64,000 nucleotides of DNA, from the NCBI RefSeq assembly GCF_900112865.1, contig NZ_FONH01000002.1:478713-542712 (forward strand), read 5' to 3'. Each line of letters begins with the position of its first letter. Within the stretch, counting starts at the first letter, position 1. Positions 18,616 to 27,430 of this stretch are shown here, piece by piece. This DNA is from Dyella marensis (lineage in GTDB: Bacteria; Pseudomonadota; Gammaproteobacteria; Xanthomonadales; Rhodanobacteraceae). The notes beneath the pieces are model-generated. The model made no database searches. It saw only the letters and a program-made list of their open reading frames with translations, and had not been told where the DNA came from. The position numbers were made by a program, and so were the translations under genes.

Positions 18616-20313
18616 ATGGACAACAAGCACGTATACGACGCCATCGTCGTCGGCACCGGCGTCAGCGGCGGCTGGGCCGCGAAAGAACTGACCGAGAAAG
18701 GCCTAAAGACCCTGGTGCTGGACCGCGGCCCCATGGTCAAGCACGGCGACTACCCCACCGCGATGAAAGCGCCGTGGGAGCTGCCCTACGGCGACGAGCC
18801 GACGCGACACGACATCGAGCGCCACCCGATCCACACGCGTCCGTCCTTCTACGGCATCACGCAGTCGACCAAGCACTGGTTCGTCGACGACATCGACAAC
18901 CCCTACGAGGAAACCCGCCCGTTCGACTGGTTCCGCGGCTACCACGTCGGCGGCCGCTCGCTGATGTGGGGACGCCAGAGCTATCGCCTGAGCCCGATGG
19001 ACCTGGAAGCCAACGGCAAGGAAGGCGTCGGCGTGGACTGGCCGATCCGCTACGACGACATCGCGCCCTGGTACGACTACGTCGAGCATTTCATCGGCGT
19101 GAGCGGCTCGATCGAGCACATGCCGCAGCTGCCGGACGGCGACTTCCTGCCGCCGATGGAGCTGACCTGCGTGGAGAAGGATTTCCGCGACAAGATCGCC
19201 GGCAAGTTCGGCGGCCGCAAGCTGATCATCGGCCGCACCGCCAATCTTTCCGCGCCGCTCAAGCACGACAAGAGCCCGCAGCGCGCGCCCTGCCAGTACC
19301 GCAACCTGTGCATGCGCGGCTGCCCGTTCGGCGCCTACTTCAGCAGCAACTCCTCCACCCTGCCCGCGGCCGAGAAGACCGGCAACATGACCATGGTGAC
19401 CAATGCCATCGTCTACGAGCTGATCTACGACAACGACAAGGGCAAGGCCACCGGCGTGCGCGTGCTGGATGCCGAGACCGGGCACCAGACCGAGTATTTC
19501 GCCAAGGTCATCTTCATGTGCGCCTCCACCTTCGGCAGCACGCACATCCTGCTCAACTCCACCTCCAGCCGCTTCCCCAACGGTTTCGGCAACGACAGCG
19601 GCGAGCTGGGCCACAACATCATGGACCACCTGTTCGGCAGCGGCGCGCGCGCCATGGTCGACGGCTACGACGACCGCTACTACTCCGGCCGCCGCCCCAA
19701 CGGTTTCTATATCCCGCGCTACCGCAACGTCGGCAGCGACAAGAGCAGCTTCCTGCGCGGCTACGGCTACCAGGGCGGCGCCAGCCGCCAGGACTGGACG
19801 CGCCTGGTCAACACGCCGCTGATCGGCGGCGACCTCAAGCGCGCCGCGCAGACGCCTGGCCCGTGGAGCATCTCGATGATGGGCTTCGGCGAGATGCTGC
19901 CCTCGCACCGCAACAAGGTCACGCTGGACCGCAACCGCAAGGACAAGTACGGCCTGCCGGTGCTCAACTTCGATGCCGCGCACGAGGAGAACGAACTGGC
20001 GATCGGCAAGGCGATCGTGGACGACGCGCTGGAAATGATGAGCGCCGCCGGCTACCGCGACGTGCGCTCGTTCAAGGTCCAGGCCAATGTCGGCGCCGGC
20101 ATCCACGAGATGGGCACGGCGCGCATGGGCCGCGACCCGAAGACCTCGGTGCTCAACGGCTGGAACCAGATGCACGCCTGCAAGAACGTCTACGTCACCG
20201 ACGGTTCGTTCATGGCTTCCTCCGGCTGCCAGAATCCGTCCCTCACCTACATGGCGATGACCGCGCGCGCGGCCAGCCATGCGGTGGAAGAACTCAAGCG
20301 CGGCAATATCTAA
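18616..20313 (+). CDS. GMC-family FAD sugar dehydrogenase, large subunit (glucoside 3-dehydrogenase-like)
   Basis: A 565-residue flavoprotein. The dinucleotide fold is at the N-terminus (IVVGTGVSGGWAAKEL), a cysteine group CQYRNLCMRGC near residue 225 resembles the iron-sulfur site of FAD glucose/fructose dehydrogenases, and the C-terminal GMC block has HEMGTARMG and SGCQNPSLTYM with the catalytic His and Asn. It has no signal peptide of its own; the next gene encodes a Tat-exported gluconate-2-dehydrogenase-subunit-3-like partner that could carry it across folded. Together they resemble glucoside 3-dehydrogenase (LacA/LacC), making 3-keto-glycosides in the periplasm. No cytochrome c subunit gene is adjacent. 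Confidence 0.88.
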   Translation: MDNKHVYDAIVVGTGVSGGWAAKELTEKGLKTLVLDRGPMVKHGDYPTAMKAPWELPYGDEPTRHDIERHPIHTRPSFYGITQSTKHWFVDDIDNPYEETRPFDWFRGYHVGGRSLMWGRQSYRLSPMDLEANGKEGVGVDWPIRYDDIAPWYDYVEHFIGVSGSIEHMPQLPDGDFLPPMELTCVEKDFRDKIAGKFGGRKLIIGRTANLSAPLKHDKSPQRAPCQYRNLCMRGCPFGAYFSSNSSTLPAAEKTGNMTMVTNAIVYELIYDNDKGKATGVRVLDAETGHQTEYFAKVIFMCASTFGSTHILLNSTSSRFPNGFGNDSGELGHNIMDHLFGSGARAMVDGYDDRYYSGRRPNGFYIPRYRNVGSDKSSFLRGYGYQGGASRQDWTRLVNTPLIGGDLKRAAQTPGPWSISMMGFGEMLPSHRNKVTLDRNRKDKYGLPVLNFDAAHEENELAIGKAIVDDALEMMSAAGYRDVRSFKVQANVGAGIHEMGTARMGRDPKTSVLNGWNQMHACKNVYVTDGSFMASSGCQNPSLTYMAMTARAASHAVEELKRGNI

Positions 20314-20324
20314 GGAGAACCCTC

Positions 20325-20915
20325 ATGAATCGTCGCGAATGGCTGAAAAGCATGACCACGCTGGCCGTCGGCGTGGCCGCCGCACCCTCGCTGCTGGCCG
20401 TGTTCGACGCGCATGCCGCCGCGCAGAAAGGCGGCCCGGCGCCGCAGTTCTTCACCCCGCCGCAGCACGACACGGTGACCGCCGTGGTGGACATCATCGT
20501 GCCGCGCACGGATACCCCCGGCGCCGTGGATGCCGGCGTGCCGCGCTTCATCGACCAGATGTTCAAGGACGTCTATACGCCCGAGGAGCAGAAGCGCTAC
20601 CTCACCGCCATGGCGGCGTTCGAGAAGGAAGGCGGCAAACCGTTCGCCCAGCTCGACGCCAAGCAGCGCCTGGCGCTGGTGACCAAGCTGCACGAGCAGG
20701 CGCTGATCAAGGGCAAGGACCTCGATCCGGAGTCGGCGGCGGCGTTCGTGCTGATGACCAAGAGGCTGGCGACCTCGGGCTTCTTCATCTCCCAGCCTGG
20801 ATGCACGCAAGTGATGCAGTACATGCCGGTGCCGGGCGCCTACCACGGCGATATCCCGCTGTCGGAGGCAGGCAACGGCCGGGCCTGGGCAGTCGAGACG
20901 GTGCTGAGGATCTGA
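20325..20915 (+). CDS. Gluconate 2-dehydrogenase subunit 3-like protein (dehydrogenase small subunit)
   Basis: A 196-residue protein with a twin-arginine signal (NRREWLKSMTTLAVGVAAA), then the subunit-3 fold (ITVVDIIVPRTDTPGA-like region, FIDQMFKDVYTPEEQKRYL). A strong AAGGAG precedes the ATG, 11 bp after the dehydrogenase stop. It is the expected small subunit and export escort for the GMC dehydrogenase in the preceding gene. Confidence 0.88.
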   Translation: MNRREWLKSMTTLAVGVAAAPSLLAVFDAHAAAQKGGPAPQFFTPPQHDTVTAVVDIIVPRTDTPGAVDAGVPRFIDQMFKDVYTPEEQKRYLTAMAAFEKEGGKPFAQLDAKQRLALVTKLHEQALIKGKDLDPESAAAFVLMTKRLATSGFFISQPGCTQVMQYMPVPGAYHGDIPLSEAGNGRAWAVETVLRI

Positions 20916-20919
20916 AGGC

Positions 20920-21975
20920 ATGAAGACGCTCAAGGGTCCAGGCATTTTCCTCGCCCAGTACGCGGACGATGTCGAGCCGTTCGATTCGCTGCCTTCGATC
21001 GCGCGCTGGGCGGCGTCCCTCGGTTTCGTCGGCGTGCAGATCCCATCCAACGACAAGCGCCTGTTCGACCTCGAACAGGCCGCGTCCAGCAAGACCTACT
21101 GCGACGATATCGCCGGCATGCTGGCCGGGCACGGCCTGCAGGTCACCGAGCTGTCCACCCATCTGCAAGGACAGCTGGTCGCTTCGCATCCGGCCTACGA
21201 CCGCCTGTTCGACGGCTTCGCGCCGCCGGAGCTGCGCGGCAAGACCAGGGAACGCCAGGCCTGGGCGGTCGAGCAACTGAAACTCGCGGCCAAGGCGAGC
21301 CGCAATCTCGGCTTGACCGCGCACGCCACCTTCTCCGGCGCGCTGGCCTGGCACCTGTTCTATCCCTGGCCGCAGCGTCCCGCGGGGCTGGTGGAAGAAG
21401 CGTTCGCCGAACTGGGCAGGCGCTGGCGGCCGATCCTCGATGCCTTCGACGAAGCCGGCGTCGACGTCTGCTACGAATTGCATCCCGGCGAAGACCTGCA
21501 CGACGGCGCTACCTTCGAGCGCTTCCTTGAAGCGGTCGACAACCATCCGCGCGCCAACATCCTGTACGACCCCAGCCACATGGTCCTGCAGCAGCTGGAC
21601 TACCTGGAGTTCATCGACTTCTACCACCAGCGCATCCGCGCCTTCCACGTGAAAGATGCGGAGTTCCGGCCGAACGGCCGCGCCGGCGTCTACGGCGGCT
21701 ACCAGAACTGGATCGACCGCCCCGGCCGCTTCCGTTCGCTCGGCGACGGGCAGATCGATTTCGGCGCGATCTTCAGCAAGATGGCGCAGTACGACTATCC
21801 GGGCTGGGCGGTGCTGGAGTGGGAATGCTGCATCAAGGACGCCCAGCAGGGCGCGAAGGAAGGCGCGGCGTTCATCCGCGACCACATCATCAAGGTCACC
21901 GCGCGCGCGTTCGACGATTTCGCCGCGACCGGCGCCGACCGTGGATTCAACCGCCAAGTGCTGGGGCTCGAATGA
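20920..21975 (+). CDS. Cytoplasmic sugar phosphate isomerase/epimerase-like TIM barrel
   Basis: A 351-residue AP-endonuclease-2-like TIM barrel with no signal peptide. Metal-ligand motifs are CYELHPGEDLHD, ILYDPSHMVLQ, AFHVKDAEF and VLEWECC. It begins 4 bp after the small-subunit gene and overlaps the next gene by 4 bp. Homologues of this size with ELHPGE are commonly annotated only as sugar isomerases; in keto-sugar operons they are candidates for 3-keto-hexose isomerisation after uptake. Confidence 0.82.
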   Translation: MKTLKGPGIFLAQYADDVEPFDSLPSIARWAASLGFVGVQIPSNDKRLFDLEQAASSKTYCDDIAGMLAGHGLQVTELSTHLQGQLVASHPAYDRLFDGFAPPELRGKTRERQAWAVEQLKLAAKASRNLGLTAHATFSGALAWHLFYPWPQRPAGLVEEAFAELGRRWRPILDAFDEAGVDVCYELHPGEDLHDGATFERFLEAVDNHPRANILYDPSHMVLQQLDYLEFIDFYHQRIRAFHVKDAEFRPNGRAGVYGGYQNWIDRPGRFRSLGDGQIDFGAIFSKMAQYDYPGWAVLEWECCIKDAQQGAKEGAAFIRDHIIKVTARAFDDFAATGADRGFNRQVLGLE

Positions 21976-22865
21976 CCAATTCCCGAGGCATCACCCGCCG
22001 CGCCATGCTCGGCCAGCTCGCCGCGGCCGCGGCGTTCGGCGCCACCGCGGCGCTGGCTCCGGCCGGCACCGCCTCCGCCGCACCGCAGAAGGCCGGCCCT
22101 GGCCGCCTCAAGCAATCGCTCAGCCGCTGGACCTCGAAAGCGCCATTGCCGGAGCTGTGCAAGCGCCTCAAGAGCCTGGGCTTCGCCGGCGTGGATCTGC
22201 TGTATGCGGACGAATGGGCGATGGTCAACGACAGCGGCCTGAAGGTCACCATGGGCTATCCGGCCAAGCGCGACAACTTCATCGCCATGGGCTTCAACGA
22301 TCCGGCCAACCACGCCACCCTGCTGAAAGAGCTGGAGACCACCATCCCGCTCGCACAGAAAGCCGGCGTGACCAATGTGATCACCATGTTCGGCAACCGC
22401 GTGCCGGGCATCGACGAAAACCAGGCGCGCGACAACTGCATCGCGGGCCTGTCGAAGATCGCCCCGCTTGCCGCCGAGCACGGCGTCACGCTGTGCGTCG
22501 AACTGCTCAACAGCAAGGTCGACCACCACGGCTACCAGGGCGACAGCACGCGCTTCGGCGTGGCGGTAATGAAAGGCATCGGCTCACCCAACGTGAAGCT
22601 GCTGTACGACATCTACCATATGCAGATCATGGAAGGCGATGTGATCCGCACCATCCGCGACAACTTCCAGTGGATCGGCCATTTCCACACCGGCGGCGTG
22701 CCCGGCCGCCACGAAATCGACGGCACCCAGGAGCTCAACTATCACGCCGTCGCCAAGGCCATCGCGGACCTGGGCTACCAGGGCTACATCGCGCACGAGT
22801 TCATGCCGGCGGGACCCGATCCGTTCGCCGCCTTCGCCGACGCCTACAAGATCTGCACCGTCTGA
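21972..22865 (+). CDS. Tat-exported hydroxypyruvate-isomerase-like TIM barrel
   Basis: A 297-residue protein with a twin-arginine signal (TRRAMLGQLAAAAAFGATAA) and a TIM barrel of the hydroxypyruvate isomerase type (CVELLNSKVDHHGYQ, LLYDIYHMQIMEGD, IGHFHTGGVPGRHEIDG, YIAHEFMP). True hydroxypyruvate isomerases are cytoplasmic, so the export signal argues for a different periplasmic substrate, most likely a keto-sugar intermediate. It overlaps the preceding gene (ATGA) and precedes the DUF1080 gene by 19 bp. Confidence 0.82.
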   Translation: MTNSRGITRRAMLGQLAAAAAFGATAALAPAGTASAAPQKAGPGRLKQSLSRWTSKAPLPELCKRLKSLGFAGVDLLYADEWAMVNDSGLKVTMGYPAKRDNFIAMGFNDPANHATLLKELETTIPLAQKAGVTNVITMFGNRVPGIDENQARDNCIAGLSKIAPLAAEHGVTLCVELLNSKVDHHGYQGDSTRFGVAVMKGIGSPNVKLLYDIYHMQIMEGDVIRTIRDNFQWIGHFHTGGVPGRHEIDGTQELNYHAVAKAIADLGYQGYIAHEFMPAGPDPFAAFADAYKICTV

Positions 22866-22884
22866 TCGCTCACCGGACCCGCTT

Positions 22885-23667
22885 ATGACTGCGCGCCTCG
22901 CTCTCGCCCTCCTCCCCTTCGCCCTCGCCACCGGCGTCGCCATGGCGCAGAACGCACCGCCGGCCGGCGATCCCAAGGCCACCGAGCAATGGGAACCGGT
23001 GCCGCCGGTGGTGACGCCGGGCCAGCGCGACGCCGCGCCGCCTTCCGACGCCATCGTGCTGTTCGACGGCCACCAGCTCGACCAGTGGGAAGCCTCGAAG
23101 GATCACTCGCCCGCGCACTGGAAAGTCCACGATGGCGTGATGACGGTCGACAAGACCACCGGCAACATCCAGACCAAACGGCGCTTCAGGAACTACCAGC
23201 TGCATCTCGAGTGGCAGGTGCCGAAGAACATCAGCGGCGAAGGCCAGGCGCGCGGCAACAGCGGCGTGTTCGTGGCTTCCACCGGCCCCGGCGACGAGGG
23301 CTACGAAGTGCAGATCCTCGATTCGTACCGCAACAAGACGTATGTCAACGGCCAGGCCGCCGCGATCTACAAGCAGACGCCGCCGCTGGCCAACGCCATG
23401 CGCCCGCCGGGCGAGTGGCAGGCCTACGACATCGTGTGGACCGCACCGGTGTTTGCCGCCGACGGCAGCGTGCAATCGCCCGCCTACGTCACCTTATTCC
23501 ACAACGGCATCGTGGTGCAGAACCACACCAGGCTGACCGGTGAGACGCTGTACATCGGCAAGCCCGTGTACAAGGCCTACACCGATGCGCCGATCAAGCT
23601 GCAGGCGCACGGCGATCCGTCGGCGCCGATCAGCTTCCGCAATATCTGGGTGCGGCCGCTGGATTGA
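22885..23667 (+). CDS. DUF1080 / 3-keto-disaccharide hydrolase-like protein
   Basis: A 260-residue secreted protein with a Sec signal peptide (LALALLPFALATGVAMAQ) and a concanavalin-like DUF1080 domain (IVLFDGHQLDQWE, FRNYQLHLEWQVP, NSGVFVASTGPGDEGYEVQI, ISFRNIWVRPLD). DUF1080 proteins have been shown to cleave or eliminate 3-keto-glycosides, consistent with the upstream dehydrogenase. Last gene of the operon; a family A repeat follows 8 bp later. Confidence 0.85.
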   Translation: MTARLALALLPFALATGVAMAQNAPPAGDPKATEQWEPVPPVVTPGQRDAAPPSDAIVLFDGHQLDQWEASKDHSPAHWKVHDGVMTVDKTTGNIQTKRRFRNYQLHLEWQVPKNISGEGQARGNSGVFVASTGPGDEGYEVQILDSYRNKTYVNGQAAAIYKQTPPLANAMRPPGEWQAYDIVWTAPVFAADGSVQSPAYVTLFHNGIVVQNHTRLTGETLYIGKPVYKAYTDAPIKLQAHGDPSAPISFRNIWVRPLD

Positions 23668-23674
23668 ATGCGTC

Positions 23675-23767
23675 GCGCAGGTTGGGGTGAGCCGCGGGCG
23701 AACCCCAACATCGCCATATCCGAACGCATCGCATTGTTGGGGTTCGCCTGCGGCTCACCCCAACCCA
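23675..23767. repeat. Family A inverted repeat, copy 2 (long form)
   Basis: Two facing half-elements (GGTTGGGGTGAGC...GCGAACCCCAAC and the reverse) form one long hairpin of about 93 bp. It sits between the convergent DUF1080 and PNGase A-like genes, 4 bp from the latter's stop, and may end both transcripts. Confidence 0.8.
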
Positions 23768-23771
23768 CGGG

Positions 23772-25760
23772 CTACGGATACTGCAGCCACCCCAGCGAAT
23801 CCGGCGAGCCATCCGGCCGGCTGCGCCAGGACAGGCGGTTCTGCCCGTCCGTGCAGTTGCCGCCGGTTTCCCAGGTCGCCAGCTTGCCGTCGCGGGTGGC
23901 CAGCATCGCGTCGTAGCAGCTGCCCACGGAATCGTTGAAGCGGAAGGTCTGCCAACCGCCGCGATCGTTGACCTTGGTGAACACGCGATACGGGAACAGG
24001 CCGGTCGTGGTATCGAGTTCGGCACCCGTCAGGTTCTGCGTCACCGAACTGTAGACCGTATTGCCGTTGGCACGATGCACCAGCTGCAGGCCGACGTCCT
24101 GGCGCAGGCGCCTGATCTCGCGTTCCACGGTAGGGTCCCGCCACAGGTAGTAGAAGCTGGATATCGGGTAGCCGTAGTTGGTGATGTGCTCGTCCGCCAG
24201 CACGCCATTGAGATAGGTACGCGTCTTGCCGGTCTCCGTGCTGCGCAGCGTGATGCTCTTCTGCAACACCTTGCGCTGCAATGGCGCCACCGGCTCGGCG
24301 GGTACGCTGAACGCCTGGGTGTTGTCGAAGCCGACCCAGCGTTCCACCCGATGGCGGATGCGTCCCCTGGACCCGTTCACATAGCCGTCGATGACGAAAT
24401 GCCGGCTCAGCGTGGTGGCCACGCTGCCGCTGAGATTGCCCTGCCGGTCGCGCGTCACCGTACTGCGCTGTTTCGGCACCGCCGGCTGTCCGGCCAGGTC
24501 GTTGCGCGTAAGCATGCCGGTCACCTGTTGCACCCGTCGGTCCTGATAGACCAGCAGCGTCGCCGAAGCCCACGCGCCGGCCACCGGATTATTGGTCAGC
24601 CCAGGCACGCTGTTGCTGGCGATGCGCACCGAGACGGTATGCGGCGCGCCATTGCTGAGCAGCGCGGCGAACGGGCTCAGGTCCACCCGGTGCGGCAGGT
24701 TCAGCAGCTCCTGCGGCTGCGTCGCCGGCCGCCACAGTTTCGCGTCCCTCTCGCTCAGGCTCGGGTAGGCCGGATACAACGGCACCACGCCGGCCGGCTG
24801 CTGGTCGATGCTCACCTGCGCCTCGCGGAAGGCGCCGCCGATGCAATGCGCGGCGAAGTTGTGCTTCGCGTCGAGCAGCAGGCGCGGGAACACCACCGCC
24901 AGCGGCGCCGGCAGGCAGCTGTACCAGGCGTCGTGAGGTTCCACGTGGCCTTGCGTCGAACCCGTGGTCGGCACGTAGTGGTAGGTGGACGGCCGCACGA
25001 TCACGTCGAGGTAGGCGCGCTCGATATTGCGCGGCAGCGTCTGCTGGCCGGACACATTGAAGTTGGCGGCAAGGCGGTCCGACGTTCCACGCAGGTCGGC
25101 CAGGGCGCCGACGGCGTAATAGTTGCCGGTCCTGAAGCCGGCGGCGCCGAGCGGGAAGATGGCATCCGGCACGGCGGACGCCGGCTCGGCAGCGGTGGCC
25201 GGATAGAACTTCAAGGTGGCGATGCCGGCGAAGTACGGGGCGGGCACATAGGCTTCCTGCCCTACGCCGATTACCCAGTTGCTCTCCAGGGCCGGCGCTC
25301 CGTTGCGGTAGGCCAGCAGGGGGAGATAGTCGGTGACGTCACGCTCCGTATGTCCGCAATACAGTTCGAAGCAAGGCTGCATCTGCACGTGGTTGCCGGC
25401 CAGCGCGACATTGCCGGAATACAGGTTCACGCCGCTCAGCCACAGGTTCAGCGGCAAGGCCAGGCCCTGCTCCTCCTGGTCGTCGGTGAGCACGAAATCC
25501 ATCTCCAGCACCACCTTCGCCCACGGCCCGTTGCCGCAGGACTGGGATGAATAGTCGAAGTTGCCTTTGCCCACGCCGTTGGTGGTCATGCGCACCAGTT
25601 CCACGCTGCAAGGCCGGCTCGACGGACGCGGCACCGGTGGATCGGCGCGCACGAGGAAATCGGTGCCCGGCGTCGGCGCATCGGCCGCGGCACACGCATT
25701 CCAGGTGAGACAGGCGAGCAGGACGGACACGGCGGCGCGACCGGTAATTCCGGGGAACAT
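23772..25760 (-). CDS. Secreted PNGase A-like protein (peptide-N-glycanase A family)
   Basis: A 662-residue exported protein with a signal peptide (AVSVLLACLTWNACAAA). The central region carries the signature of peptide-N4-(N-acetyl-glucosaminyl)asparagine amidase A: the block GGAFREAQVSIDQQPAG, then AKLWRPATQPQELLNLPHRV and SPFAALLSNGAPHTVSVRI, after an N-terminal beta domain with LNLWLSGVNLYSG. PNGase A is best known from plants and fungi, where it removes N-glycans from glycopeptides. The start at 25760 is chosen for GGAGG 5 nt upstream; an ATG at 25856 has no such site and would bury the signal peptide. Enzymatic activity is inferred from family only. Confidence 0.75.
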   Translation of the reverse strand: MFPGITGRAAVSVLLACLTWNACAAADAPTPGTDFLVRADPPVPRPSSRPCSVELVRMTTNGVGKGNFDYSSQSCGNGPWAKVVLEMDFVLTDDQEEQGLALPLNLWLSGVNLYSGNVALAGNHVQMQPCFELYCGHTERDVTDYLPLLAYRNGAPALESNWVIGVGQEAYVPAPYFAGIATLKFYPATAAEPASAVPDAIFPLGAAGFRTGNYYAVGALADLRGTSDRLAANFNVSGQQTLPRNIERAYLDVIVRPSTYHYVPTTGSTQGHVEPHDAWYSCLPAPLAVVFPRLLLDAKHNFAAHCIGGAFREAQVSIDQQPAGVVPLYPAYPSLSERDAKLWRPATQPQELLNLPHRVDLSPFAALLSNGAPHTVSVRIASNSVPGLTNNPVAGAWASATLLVYQDRRVQQVTGMLTRNDLAGQPAVPKQRSTVTRDRQGNLSGSVATTLSRHFVIDGYVNGSRGRIRHRVERWVGFDNTQAFSVPAEPVAPLQRKVLQKSITLRSTETGKTRTYLNGVLADEHITNYGYPISSFYYLWRDPTVEREIRRLRQDVGLQLVHRANGNTVYSSVTQNLTGAELDTTTGLFPYRVFTKVNDRGGWQTFRFNDSVGSCYDAMLATRDGKLATWETGGNCTDGQNRLSWRSRPDGSPDSLGWLQYP

Positions 25761-26125
25761 GACGACCTCCAGGTGGCTCCCCCCCGCGCCGGCGATGGTA
25801 AGAAACGCACTCCGGGAAAAGCGTGACAGGCGCCGCAGCCAAGGGAGCCGCTGCATTCACGCACGGGTCGTCAGTCACGCGAAAGTTGGCGTTGCCTTTG
25901 CGCAGCTTCGCTTGCGTGACCATCGACACACACCGGTCGCATCTGTCATCGATCGCCTTGCCAAGATGACAGCCGTGTCATTCGGACGTCCGGACGCAAG
26001 TAAAAGACTTCACACTGCCGTCACCTGATTGCAAAACGCCGGTTTCTAGAATCCCCTGACTTGGATCGATCCAATTCGCCATGGTGTCATGCCGCGCTCC
26101 CCAACGCGGCCGCGCCCTTCCGCCA
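25761..26125. other. Divergent intergenic region (PNGase A-like / phospholipase C)
   Basis: 365 bp without a gene. It contains a perfect palindrome ATGACA-GCCG-TGTCAT at 25966-25981 (with a further CTGTCAT at 25943-25949), and GTCACGC / GCGTGAC arms at 25874-25880 and 25914-25920. TAGAAT at 26047-26052 could be a -10 for the phospholipase transcript, although no matching -35 was found. Confidence 0.5.
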
Positions 26126-27322
26126 ATGAGCACTGCCATGTCCGCTACGCGTCCCGCATTCGAACTGCGCACCTCCCCTGCCCGCGCCTGGCGCGGCATC
26201 GACGTGCTGGCCATCGCCACGCATGCCTGCGCGGCGCTGCTCGCCCTGGCCGTGGTGCTGCCGTCGCTCGCCGCCGAATCGGCGCCGCTGCGCATGAACC
26301 AGCTGCAGTACATCGGCAGCCACAACAGCTATCACGCCGGTATCGCACCCAGCGAGGCGGTGTTGTGGAAGCGCACCGATCCGGAGCTGTTCGCCAAGAT
26401 CGATTACTCCCATCCGCCGCTGACCAGACAGTTCGACGACGGCGTGCGCCAGATCGAGCTGGACATCTACGCCGATGCCAAGGGCGGCCGCTATGCGCAC
26501 CCGGCGATCGCCGAGCAGGTGGCGAAGGCGGGATTGCCGGCGGATCCGCCGTTTGCGGATGCGCAAGTGATGCGCCGCCCCGGCTTCAAGGTCATGCATA
26601 TCCAGGACCTGGACCAGCGCAGCACCTGCCAGCCGCTGGTCGCGTGCCTGCGCGAAGTGCGCGCCTGGTCGCAGGCGCATCCGCGCCACCTGCCGCTGTT
26701 CGTGCTGCTGGAAACCGAGGAGACGCCGCTGCAGCTGGCGTTCCCCACGGTGCAGCCGGAGCCGTTCGACACTCGGGCGCTGGATGCCCTGGATGCGGAG
26801 ATCCGCTCGGTATTCGCACGCCACGACTACATCGCGCCCGACGACGTGCGCGGCAAGTTCGCCACGCTCAACGCCGCCATCCGCGCGCAAGGCTGGCCCA
26901 CGCTGGACAGCGCGCGCGGCAAGATCGTCTTCCTGCTCGACCAGCGCCATGTCGGCCCCGCCTATCTGCAAGGCCACCCATCGCTGCGCGACCGCGTGCT
27001 GTTCACCAATGCCGCACCCGGCGGCGACGATGCCGCCTTCACCGAACTCAATGACGGCCCCGCGGAAGACATCGCGCGCCTGGTCAGGCAGGGTTACCTG
27101 GTGCGCACGCGCACCGACGCCGACCTGAAAGAGCCGTTGCGCAACGACGGCACCCGGCGCGACGCCATGCTGGCCAGCGGCGCGCAGCTGCTCAGCACCG
27201 ACTACCCCGACGGCGAAGCCGCCGCCCATGGCTATGTCGTCGGCTTCCCCGGCCACCGGCGCGCACGCTGCAATCCGCAATTTGCCGGCTTGCGCTGCAG
27301 CGAGGCCGACCTCGCGCCCTGA
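26126..27322 (+). CDS. Ca2+-dependent phosphoinositide phospholipase C family protein
   Basis: A 398-residue secreted protein with a hydrophobic signal/anchor segment (ACAALLALAVVLPSLAAESA). Catalytic-type motifs are YIGSHNSYHAGI (first active-site His), RQIELDIYADAKGG, VMHIQDLDQRSTC (second His) and FVLLETEETP. They match the bacterial Ca2+-dependent PI-PLC family, which cleaves phosphodiesters of phosphoinositides or related lipids. Alternative in-frame starts are 26081 and 26138; none has a clear Shine-Dalgarno. Upstream of a TonB receptor and a histidine acid phosphatase in the same direction, suggesting phosphorus scavenging from inositol phospholipids. Confidence 0.82.
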   Translation: MSTAMSATRPAFELRTSPARAWRGIDVLAIATHACAALLALAVVLPSLAAESAPLRMNQLQYIGSHNSYHAGIAPSEAVLWKRTDPELFAKIDYSHPPLTRQFDDGVRQIELDIYADAKGGRYAHPAIAEQVAKAGLPADPPFADAQVMRRPGFKVMHIQDLDQRSTCQPLVACLREVRAWSQAHPRHLPLFVLLETEETPLQLAFPTVQPEPFDTRALDALDAEIRSVFARHDYIAPDDVRGKFATLNAAIRAQGWPTLDSARGKIVFLLDQRHVGPAYLQGHPSLRDRVLFTNAAPGGDDAAFTELNDGPAEDIARLVRQGYLVRTRTDADLKEPLRNDGTRRDAMLASGAQLLSTDYPDGEAAAHGYVVGFPGHRRARCNPQFAGLRCSEADLAP

Positions 27323-27430
27323 CTCTTCGCGCACGCAAGCGCACCACTCACGCCTGATCGCACCGGCCGCGCCAGCGCGGCACGGGAGCGGCTTGCTTAT
27401 TGCCCACTTCCCCCTACTGAAGCCATCCCC

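Noticed and set aside
25943-25981. Pho box upstream of the phospholipase C gene
   Set aside because: CTGTCAT occurs, but not as the 11-bp-spaced direct repeat required by PhoB; the sites form inverted repeats instead. Kept only as an unassigned palindrome.
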